From assembly GCA_938082505.1 (NCBI GenBank), contig CALLLH010000014.1, positions 82,425 through 146,424 on the forward strand: DNA of 64,000 nucleotides, given 5' to 3'. The stretch comes from an uncultured Flavobacteriales bacterium (GTDB taxonomy: Bacteria > Bacteroidota > Bacteroidia > Flavobacteriales_D > Sanyastnellaceae). A program made the position numbers and the translations under genes. Of the stretch, positions 52,235 to 59,459 are shown in pieces (positions within the stretch are counted from its first letter, which is position 1; each line of letters begins with the position of its first letter). The notes beneath the pieces were generated by a model. The model made no database searches. It saw only the letters and a list, made by a program, of their open reading frames with translations, and was not told where the DNA came from.

Positions 52235-53383
52235 TCAGGCCGGCACACGAGTGGAGATCACCTCGGTAATCTCGATGCCATACAGGGTCATGCCTTTGCT
52301 GATCGAGGCGGTGTCACTGATCAGCTTGAGACGCCGAATTCCAAGTTCCCTGAGGATCTGGGCGCCAATTCCGAATGCCCGCCCCTGACGGCGGACAAGG
52401 TCTGATTCGCTGATGTTGTTCAGGTTCTGGCGTGTCCGATTCGGGGAAGGCTGACTCAGGTTTTCTGCCCAGGAAACCGGGGGTTTCTGGAGGTAGATCA
52501 ATGCGCCAAAATCCATGGACCCCAGTTTATTGAGTGCTTGCAGGAAAGTCTGCCCCTTTCCGACCTCTTCATCAGCCAAGAGGTCCAGTTGGGGTTGACT
52601 CGCATGCATTCTGACCGGCACGGCCGAATCTGCGTCCCAGTGGCCCTTGGTCAGTGCGAAATGCTCTCGCTCGTTGGTGGTTTGGCGAAAGGTGTGCAGG
52701 GTGAACCGGCCGTGTGCCGTGTCGATTTCTCGGGTGGCCGTCCGTTCAATCAGGGTGTCGTTGGCGATCCGGAATGCGATGAGGTCCTCGATGGAGACGA
52801 CTTTGAGGTCGAAGCGATCGGCCAATTCCAGCAATTCGGGCAGGCGTGCCATGGTGCCGTCCTCATTCATGATCTCCACGATGACACCGGCGGGCTCTAG
52901 CCCCGCCAGCCTGGCGAGGTCAATGGCCGCCTCGGTGTGGCCTGCCCTTCGGAGGACACCGCCTTTCCTTGCTTTCAATGGGAAAATGTGCCCGGGACGC
53001 CCCAGGTCGTCGGGTTGTGTGGCCGGGTCAATCAGGGCCTGTATGGTCTTGGCCCGGTCGGAGGCTGAAATTCCGGTGGTACATCCATGTCCCATCAAAT
53101 CGACGCTGATGGTGAAAGGGGTTTCGTAGGCGGCATTGTTTCGGCTGACCATCAAGTCCAGCTCCAGTTCCTCGCATCGGTCTTCCACCAATGGTGCACA
53201 GATGAGTCCCCGGCCCTCCGTTGCCATGAAGTTGATCATCTCTGGTGTCGCGAAACGTGCGGCCGCCACGAAATCGCCTTCATTTTCCCTGTGCTCGTCG
53301 TCCACAACGATGACCACTTTGCCGGCTTTGATGTCCGCAATGGCGTCTGCAATGGGGTCCAATGGGCGCGGGTGTTCCGTCAT
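52235..53383 (-). CDS. ribB: 3,4-dihydroxy-2-butanone 4-phosphate synthase with degenerate RibA domain
   Basis: Riboflavin pathway. 382 residues. The N-terminal RibB half is intact ([43 protein letters not shown]). The C-terminal half aligns in layout with GTP cyclohydrolase II, but the zinc cysteines (C-x10-CxC) and the HSECLTGD segment are absent; the matching stretch reads [11 protein letters not shown]. It should lack cyclohydrolase activity. The same decayed form is common in flavobacteria, which then need another RibA. ATG 53383 four bases after a perfect -7 box, which excludes the upstream in-frame start. Confidence 0.92.
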   Translation of the reverse strand: MTEHPRPLDPIADAIADIKAGKVVIVVDDEHRENEGDFVAAARFATPEMINFMATEGRGLICAPLVEDRCEELELDLMVSRNNAAYETPFTISVDLMGHGCTTGISASDRAKTIQALIDPATQPDDLGRPGHIFPLKARKGGVLRRAGHTEAAIDLARLAGLEPAGVIVEIMNEDGTMARLPELLELADRFDLKVVSIEDLIAFRIANDTLIERTATREIDTAHGRFTLHTFRQTTNEREHFALTKGHWDADSAVPVRMHASQPQLDLLADEEVGKGQTFLQALNKLGSMDFGALIYLQKPPVSWAENLSQPSPNRTRQNLNNISESDLVRRQGRAFGIGAQILRELGIRRLKLISDTASISKGMTLYGIEITEVISTRVPA

Positions 53384-53387
53384 GATG

Positions 53388-53395
53388 CAAAGGTA
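53388..53395 (-). promoter_or_regulatory. -7 promoter box for ribB
   Basis: Minus-strand TACCTTTG matches TAnnTTTG and is followed by CATC and the ATG at 53383. Confidence 0.6.
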
Positions 53396-53419
53396 GCGGG
53401 GCAAATGGCCTGAATGGCG

Positions 53420-53427
53420 CAAATTTG
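53420..53427 (+). promoter_or_regulatory. Near-consensus -7 box for def
   Basis: CAAATTTG (first base differs from TAnnTTTG) is followed by CCCC and the def ATG at 53432. It lies inside the longer open frame that begins at 53414, which argues for the shorter start. Confidence 0.45.
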
Positions 53428-53431
53428 CCCC

Positions 53432-54007
53432 ATGATTCTACCAGTCGTGGCTTACGGTGATCCCGTGCTCCGCAAGGAGGCGGAAGAGGTGCAGGAGGGG
53501 ATGGAGGCATTGGATTCCCTGATCGAGAACATGTGGGAAACCATGTACCGTGCTGAAGGGGTTGGGCTTGCTGCACCTCAGGTGGGGCGGTCCCTGCGTC
53601 TGTTCGTCGTGGACGGTTCGCCTTTTGGAGAAGGTGAAGAAGGGGCCCCGGAGTGCAAGGACTTCAAGCGTGTGATGATCAATCCGGTCCTGTTTGAGGA
53701 GAGTGGGGAGGAATGTGACATGGAAGAAGGCTGCCTTTCCATTCCCGGAGTGCGGGAGCCGGTTACCCGACCGGTCTCTGTGAAGGTGGAGTATTTCGAT
53801 GCTGATTGGGTGCTGAGGGAAGAGGCCTTGACCGGCATCGCGGCGCGCATCGTGCAGCACGAGAACGACCACCTCGATGGTGTCATGATACCCGATTATG
53901 TTCCGCCCCTGAGAAAGGCGATGCTGCAGGGGAAGCTGAAAGACATAGCCCAGGGCAAGGTGCCGGCGGACTATCCCATGCGATACCCCGGCAAATCAAT
54001 CCGATGA
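53432..54007 (+). CDS. def: Peptide deformylase
   Basis: Removes the formyl group from nascent protein N termini. 191 residues from ATG 53432 (MILPVVAYGDPVLR, the normal N terminus). All three family motifs are present: GVGLAAPQ (43-50), EGCLSIPG (99-106, metal ligand Cys101) and QHENDHLDG with His143 and His147. Divergent from ribB; the lipoprotein gene overlaps its stop as ATGA. Confidence 0.96.
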   Translation: MILPVVAYGDPVLRKEAEEVQEGMEALDSLIENMWETMYRAEGVGLAAPQVGRSLRLFVVDGSPFGEGEEGAPECKDFKRVMINPVLFEESGEECDMEEGCLSIPGVREPVTRPVSVKVEYFDADWVLREEALTGIAARIVQHENDHLDGVMIPDYVPPLRKAMLQGKLKDIAQGKVPADYPMRYPGKSIR

Positions 54008-54561
54008 GGAGGCTTTCATGGAAATGGGGGGCGTTCCTTACGGTTGTCCTCCTAGGCTGTGGCCCCAGCGATGAGCAGGTCCACCTGGATGCCGGTCCGT
54101 CACCTGATGAGATTGCGCGCGCTGAGGCGGCATTCTCAGAGCATTTCAACGCGGAGGGTTCCGTGGATTGGTCAACCGAGGAGGTGAGCACAGAAGTGGC
54201 CGGATTGTTGCGCCTCTATGCGGAATATGCCAATGCGCACCATGGCGACAGCCTCGCCGGTCTCCTTCTCATGCGTCGGGCGGATCTGTTGCAGGGCAGA
54301 GGGAGTCCGGACGAAGCGGTGAAGCAGTGGATCGATGTCGTCGAAGCGTATCCCTCATCCGGCTTGGCTGCCGAGGCCATGTTCAGGATCGGCTTCACGA
54401 GGGAAACGGCCCTGGGCGATACCACGGAGGCCTTGAAGGCCTACACACAACTGGCACAACTCCATCCGGAGAGCATATGGGCAGAGCAGGCACTGGGCGC
54501 CATCAAATGGTTGTCATTCAGCGAGGCTCGAATGCTCGACGCACTGGAGGGGCACCCCTGA
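54004..54561 (+). CDS. TPR lipoprotein
   Basis: 185 residues. Lipoprotein signal with lipobox VVLLGC at about 18-23. The mature part has TPR-like helices (LAGLLLMRRADLLQGRGSPD; EAVKQWIDVVEAYPSSGLA; EALKAYTQLAQLHPESIWA) in the style of YbgF/BamD-like outer-membrane assembly proteins, but no specific family is clear. ATG overlaps the def stop, so co-translated with def. Confidence 0.82.
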   Translation: MRRLSWKWGAFLTVVLLGCGPSDEQVHLDAGPSPDEIARAEAAFSEHFNAEGSVDWSTEEVSTEVAGLLRLYAEYANAHHGDSLAGLLLMRRADLLQGRGSPDEAVKQWIDVVEAYPSSGLAAEAMFRIGFTRETALGDTTEALKAYTQLAQLHPESIWAEQALGAIKWLSFSEARMLDALEGHP

Positions 54562-54652
54562 GTTTGCCGGGGTTGCCTCCGGGACGCACCCATCCTCGCT
54601 GATTCGGCAGGAATTCAGCTTGACGGGCCTCCCCAAAACGCAGGATGCAGGG

Positions 54653-54660
54653 TACCTTTG
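54653..54660 (+). promoter_or_regulatory. -7 promoter box for fba
   Basis: TACCTTTG matches TAnnTTTG and lies 22 bases before the fba ATG at 54683. It is an ordinary leader length, unlike the N4/5 sites. Confidence 0.5.
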
Positions 54661-54682
54661 GAACGCAACATTTCACCACCAC

Positions 54683-55753
54683 ATGTCACGATTCCGTTCC
54701 GGTGTTCTCCATGGAGAAGAAGTTTCCGCCTTGTTCGCAGATGCACAGGACAAGGGGTATGCCCTGCCCGCCGTCAATATCATCGGCACCAATTCTTTGA
54801 ATGCCACGCTGGAGACGGCCGCGGCTGTTGGTTCGCCCGTCATCGTGCAATTGTCCAACGGCGGTGCTGCATTCTACGCAGGCAAGTCACTGAAGCTGGA
54901 CCATCAGAGGGGGGCAGTGTTGGGCAGTGTTTCTGCGGCCCTCCATGTCCATGAGCTGGCTGAGGCCTATGGTGTGCCCGTGGTATTGCATACCGACCAT
55001 TGCGCGCGCAAACTGCTTCCTTGGATTGACGGTCTCCTCGACCGCGGAGAGGTCCACCACAGGGCCACGGGGGCGCCTCTGTTCTCTTCTCACATGATCG
55101 ATTTGAGTGAAGAGCCGATTGAGGAAAACATCGAAACATGCGTGGGCTACCTCGAGCGGATGGCTCCATTGGGCATGTACCTCGAAATCGAGCTTGGCGT
55201 GACCGGGGGCGAGGAGGATGGCGTTGACAATACGGACATCGATGCCGCGCACCTCTACACCCAGCCCGAGGAGGTGGCCTATGCCTATGAGAAGCTCGGA
55301 GCGGTCAGTGACCAATTCACCGTGGCTGCGGCTTTCGGCAACGTGCATGGCGTGTACAAGCCAGGCAACGTGGAATTGACACCGGTCATCCTGAAGAACA
55401 GCCAGGAGCACATTGCGGCCAAGCATGGAACGGGGCCGCGTCCTGTGAATTTCGTTTTCCATGGAGGTTCAGGCAGCAGCGTCGACGAAATCCGGGAGGC
55501 CATCTCCTATGGTGCGGTCAAGATGAACATTGACACCGACATGCAGTGGGCATATCTGAGTGGGGTGCGCGGCTACATCGAGGAGTGGTCGCCCTACCTG
55601 CAATCCCAGATCGGCAATCCGGATGGAGCCGATCAGCCCAACAAGAAACGCTACGACCCCCGGGTTTGGCTGCGCCAGGGAGAACAGCATTTCGTTCAGC
55701 GCCTGACACAGGCCTTTGATGACCTGAATTGCATGGGGCGCAACCAGGGTTGA
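54683..55753 (+). CDS. fba: Class II fructose-bisphosphate aldolase
   Basis: Zinc-dependent aldolase of glycolysis/gluconeogenesis. 356 residues. Zinc/active site segment VVLHTDHCARKLLPW near 98-112, GVTGGEEDGVDN (class IIA insertion), GNVHGVYKPGN and FHGGSGSS. Start ATG 54683 (MSRFRSGVL); an in-frame upstream start is unlikely because it lies before the promoter box. Followed by pgi after 44 bases; both are sugar-phosphate enzymes and probably co-transcribed. Confidence 0.96.
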   Translation: MSRFRSGVLHGEEVSALFADAQDKGYALPAVNIIGTNSLNATLETAAAVGSPVIVQLSNGGAAFYAGKSLKLDHQRGAVLGSVSAALHVHELAEAYGVPVVLHTDHCARKLLPWIDGLLDRGEVHHRATGAPLFSSHMIDLSEEPIEENIETCVGYLERMAPLGMYLEIELGVTGGEEDGVDNTDIDAAHLYTQPEEVAYAYEKLGAVSDQFTVAAAFGNVHGVYKPGNVELTPVILKNSQEHIAAKHGTGPRPVNFVFHGGSGSSVDEIREAISYGAVKMNIDTDMQWAYLSGVRGYIEEWSPYLQSQIGNPDGADQPNKKRYDPRVWLRQGEQHFVQRLTQAFDDLNCMGRNQG

Positions 55754-55797
55754 TGCCTGCGTGAAGAGCGCAGCTGCCCCAACGAGTGCATGAAGCT

Positions 55798-57468
55798 ATG
55801 GAGCCATTCAACCTGAGTCAGGCAAAGTCATTCCGGAATCTTGGTTTCGAAGCAGAACGCTTGAAGTCAAAGGGGTTGCCCGGGTTGCAACGTGATCCGG
55901 GTCGGGTTGACCGTTGGGTGCTGGAAGGCCCTGCGGGCTGGAGGTTCGATTTCACCAAGCAGCTTGTCGATCAAGGCGCGTGGAGCGCGATGCGGGATTT
56001 TGCTGCGGAGGCGGGTTGGGAGAAGGCCCGGTCTCTTCAATTCGATGGCGCCAAAATCAACGCAACGGAAGGGCGTGCCGTCCTGCACATGGCGCTTCGT
56101 GGGTCACGGGAGGATGCATACACCGTGGAGGGGCGCGATGTGATGGAAGAAGTGGTCGCCACCAGAGAGGCCATGTTGTCTTTCGTCGACCAGGTCCGTT
56201 CAGGGGCGTATTCCGCTTCCGATGGCGGTCGCTTCACCCACGTGGTCAACATAGGAATCGGAGGCTCGGACCTCGGCCCGGTCATGGTCCATGAGGCATT
56301 GGCGCCCATCAGACAGGAGAGCGATGCCTCTCTTGATGTTCGGTTTGTCAGCAATGTGGACCCCTTCCACATCGATGATGTGGTCCGCGGCCTTGACCCT
56401 GCGCGCACCTTGGTCGTCATCGTGTCCAAAACGTTTACGACACAGGAGACCATGGCCAATGCAAGGCGCGCGCTTGATTGGTTGCGCCGGGGCTTGGGTG
56501 ACGCGGCCTCTGCCGGGCAGCATATGGCCGCTGTCAGTTCAAATGTGGAGGGCGCAGCCGCTTTTGGAATTGATGCGGCTCGCGTATTCGGGTTCTCCGA
56601 TTGGGTGGGAGGGCGATTTTCCCTGTGGGGCCCGGTTGGCATGGCCATTGCCCTCGGTTCGGGCTCCAGGGTGTTTCGGGATTTGTTGGAAGGTGCCCGT
56701 TCGATGGACGTTCATTTCCGCGAGGCATCCGCAGATCAGAACATTCCCCTGCACCTGGCCTTGCTCGAATTGTGGAATGTGAATGTGCTCGGATATCCGA
56801 GCCGGGCAGTCTTGCCTTACGCGCAGGCACTGCGCTCCTGGCCTGCCTATCTGCAGCAGGCCGAAATGGAGTCCAATGGAAAATCCATCGGCAGGGACGG
56901 TTTGGGGGTGCAATGGCACACGGCCCCTGTGGTTTGGGGAGCGGCTGGTACGAATGGCCAGCATGCCTTCCACCAGTTGCTGCACCAGGGAAGTCAGGTG
57001 CATGCCTTGGACTTCGTGGCCTTCATCGAACCGATGGGAGGGGATGTACAGATGCACAAGATGTTGGTAGCCAATGCCATTGCTCAGGCTGAGGCGTTCT
57101 GTTCAGGCCGGGGTGTGGACCAGGTCCGGTCTGGAATGCTCGCATCCGGTGCGGCTCCTGAGGAGGTGGATCGGATCGCGCCGCATCGGGTGTTTTCCGG
57201 TGGACGGCCGTCCACATTCATGTTGGCCGATCGGTTGGATGCCAAGTCGATGGGTGCGCTCATCGCGGCGCACGAGCACAAGATTTTCTTGGAGGGCCTG
57301 TTCTGGGGCGTCTACAGTTTTGATCAATGGGGAGTGGAGCTCGGCAAGGTTTTGGCGAACAGCATGTTGGGCGAGGAGGGCACTGCTGAAGAATGGTCGC
57401 CCGGTACGGCGGCCCTATTGTCGGCGGCCAAATGCTTCAGCGCTTTGGGTGAAAGTGATCCTCAATGA
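55798..57468 (+). CDS. pgi: Glucose-6-phosphate isomerase
   Basis: Interconverts glucose-6-P and fructose-6-P. 556 residues. IGIGGSDLGPVMV near 150, GGRFSLWGPVGM near 275 (signature 1), ESNGKS near 360, and the C-terminal signature GLFWGVYSFDQWGVELGK near 500. Starts at ATG 55798 rather than the GTG four codons earlier. Follows fba. Confidence 0.96.
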   Translation: MEPFNLSQAKSFRNLGFEAERLKSKGLPGLQRDPGRVDRWVLEGPAGWRFDFTKQLVDQGAWSAMRDFAAEAGWEKARSLQFDGAKINATEGRAVLHMALRGSREDAYTVEGRDVMEEVVATREAMLSFVDQVRSGAYSASDGGRFTHVVNIGIGGSDLGPVMVHEALAPIRQESDASLDVRFVSNVDPFHIDDVVRGLDPARTLVVIVSKTFTTQETMANARRALDWLRRGLGDAASAGQHMAAVSSNVEGAAAFGIDAARVFGFSDWVGGRFSLWGPVGMAIALGSGSRVFRDLLEGARSMDVHFREASADQNIPLHLALLELWNVNVLGYPSRAVLPYAQALRSWPAYLQQAEMESNGKSIGRDGLGVQWHTAPVVWGAAGTNGQHAFHQLLHQGSQVHALDFVAFIEPMGGDVQMHKMLVANAIAQAEAFCSGRGVDQVRSGMLASGAAPEEVDRIAPHRVFSGGRPSTFMLADRLDAKSMGALIAAHEHKIFLEGLFWGVYSFDQWGVELGKVLANSMLGEEGTAEEWSPGTAALLSAAKCFSALGESDPQ

Positions 57469-57519
57469 CAAAAATCAGCCGGTCTTCTTCGGCCTGAGGG
57501 GCCCAGAGGGATTATCTTG
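57466..57519 (+). promoter_or_regulatory. Upstream element shared by the two secreted paralogs (copy 1)
   Basis: TGACAAAAATCAGC at the left and TTATCTTG at 57512-57519, five bases before the ATG at 57525. The left block overlaps the pgi stop region. A second version stands before the next paralog at 59396-59438. TTATCTTG may be a variant -7 box. Confidence 0.45.
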
Positions 57520-57524
57520 TAGCT

Positions 57525-59267
57525 ATGCCAAGAATTATGCCTTTGGGAAAGCTCTTCATGCTGGCTTCCCTCATTTTCAGCCTGAACCAAGCTCATGCTG
57601 CCTTTACTGGTCTGTCATATGAAGTTGTAGGGACCAGCGACGTCGGAACCACATACAGGGTCTATGCGAATTTTGATGGGGCCGGAGATATCATGCAGGC
57701 GCTCTATGCGGAAGCACCTTTCGGCATATCGTTGACTTCTTCCAGTGGATTCTACCAGGACACGTTTGGAAGTTTCCTGCCAACCGGCATCAACCCCCTA
57801 TTGTATTCGAGTTTTCCCAATCTGGTCAGGGATTCCTGGCTGACCATCGGACAGGAGGACAATGCCGCATCCGACCCAGTGGCCCAGGTTGGGGGAGCTG
57901 CATGGAATTCAGGTGTTTTGAGTTTCGAATCCGGTGGTGACTTCATCGTGAACGATGGGGTTGGAGGGAGCGTATATGTTTTGCCCACCCAGTCGCAGGC
58001 CATTCCCGATGTAGATGGGAGGGTCCTCGTAGCCCAGTTGACCACAACTGGCAATTGGAACTTTGTGTGCAACATCCAATGGCGCGATGCCAACCTTGAG
58101 GTTTCCAATGAAACCGCGTTGCAGATTGGATTCGAGCAGACTGACTTTACGGGACTCTCCTATGAGTTGACGGGCGAGAACACGACGGGTGCTGGATTCG
58201 ACACCTATCGCGTGTACGCGAATTTTGAGGATCCGGGTGCCCAATTGGTGGCGGTCTATGGTCTGCAGGACACAACCTTGTCCATCGTCACCTCGGGATC
58301 GTTCTATCAGGATGTGCTGGGTGGCGCTTTGTCGACCGCGGTCAATCCATTGCTCTTTGGAACATTCCCTACGCTCCAGTTCGACAGTTGGGTCACCATT
58401 GGTTCCGATGACAATACGGGATCGGTGGACCAGATTGGCATCGACTTCGTACCGTTCGAGGCCGGCGGAAACCTGGTGGTGGACAATGCGGTGGGGGGCA
58501 CATGGTACATCCTTCCCGACCTCGAGCCGGCAGCTTTTCCGGATGCTGAAGGGCGTGTTTTGTTGGGCCAATTCACCACGGATGGAATCGTCGACATGAA
58601 CTTGAACCTGCAGTATCGCGCCTCCAGCGGTGCGAACATTCAGGTGGCCGGCGCCACCTTGACTTTCCCCGTGGTTACGCCGGGGTGCACGGAACAGGGG
58701 GCATGCAACTACGATCCTCTTGCGGATTTCGATGATGGTTCTTGTGATTTCCTGAGTTGTGCCGGGTGTGACGATGTCAATGCATGTAACTACAATCCAC
58801 AGTCCGTCATCGTAGACAATACGCTGTGCGAGTATCCGCCAAACTATCCGGCGAATACCGTGGACTGCAACGGTGATTGCATCAACGATGCAGATCAGGA
58901 CTTGATTTGCGATGAGGATGAGGTTCCCGGCTGTACGAATCCGGATGCGGACAATTACGATGCATCAGCCACGGATGACGACGGGTCATGCATCTTGGCG
59001 GGTTGCACTGATCCCGAAGCTCAGAATTACAATGAAGGCGCCACCGAAGACAACGGTACGTGCGAATTCCTCATTGTAGGGACGCAAGGCTGCACCTATG
59101 GCGACGCGACGAACTATGATGCCGGGGCAACATTGGATGACGGGACTTGTGAGTTTGATTGCTCTGGAGGAGGAGGATGCGCCTACGATACCGACGGAAA
59201 CGGTCTGATTGGTTCGGCAGACCTGCTGGTCTTCCTGTCTCTGTATGGACAGCCTTGCGCGGACTGA
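57525..59267 (+). CDS. Secreted two-module protein with Cys-rich repeats and dockerin-like end
   Basis: 580 residues. Signal peptide ending near QAHA. Two copies of an unnamed beta-rich module at about 25-195 and 205-385, each with YRVYANF, a FYQD turn, NPLL, DSW.TIG and a GRVL..Q.TT end. Five Cys-rich repeats of the GCTxxxAxNYxxxAxxDDGSC type follow at about 390-540, with a short calcium-site-like stretch DADQDLICDEDE. The end DTDGNGLIGSADLLVFLSLYG is a single EF-hand/dockerin-like half. Predicted extracellular; no T9SS sorting domain seen. Function unknown. Paralog of the next gene. Confidence 0.82.
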   Translation: MPRIMPLGKLFMLASLIFSLNQAHAAFTGLSYEVVGTSDVGTTYRVYANFDGAGDIMQALYAEAPFGISLTSSSGFYQDTFGSFLPTGINPLLYSSFPNLVRDSWLTIGQEDNAASDPVAQVGGAAWNSGVLSFESGGDFIVNDGVGGSVYVLPTQSQAIPDVDGRVLVAQLTTTGNWNFVCNIQWRDANLEVSNETALQIGFEQTDFTGLSYELTGENTTGAGFDTYRVYANFEDPGAQLVAVYGLQDTTLSIVTSGSFYQDVLGGALSTAVNPLLFGTFPTLQFDSWVTIGSDDNTGSVDQIGIDFVPFEAGGNLVVDNAVGGTWYILPDLEPAAFPDAEGRVLLGQFTTDGIVDMNLNLQYRASSGANIQVAGATLTFPVVTPGCTEQGACNYDPLADFDDGSCDFLSCAGCDDVNACNYNPQSVIVDNTLCEYPPNYPANTVDCNGDCINDADQDLICDEDEVPGCTNPDADNYDASATDDDGSCILAGCTDPEAQNYNEGATEDNGTCEFLIVGTQGCTYGDATNYDAGATLDDGTCEFDCSGGGGCAYDTDGNGLIGSADLLVFLSLYGQPCAD

Positions 59268-59395
59268 GGTCATGTTGAACCGTGTGTCTGCCATAGGGAC
59301 TTTCTCGCCACCAAGCCATGGCTTGATGGCAGGCTCGGTGGTGGTCCATGCTGAAGGGGCCCATTACACACATTGGTCGGATTTCCGATTGGGGG

Positions 59396-59438
59396 TGACG
59401 AAAATCAGCGGGGATTATGCGCGGGACCCGTTATCTTG
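59396..59438 (+). promoter_or_regulatory. Upstream element shared by the two secreted paralogs (copy 2)
   Basis: TGACGAAAATCAGC at 59396-59409 and TTATCTTG at 59431-59438; the spacing is 11 bases shorter than in copy 1. The rest of the 192-base gap (59268-59459) shows a CAAGCCATGGCTTG palindrome and CCACC/GGTGG arms but no T run. Confidence 0.45.
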
Positions 59439-59459
59439 GAGTGTACCAACTACCACTGA

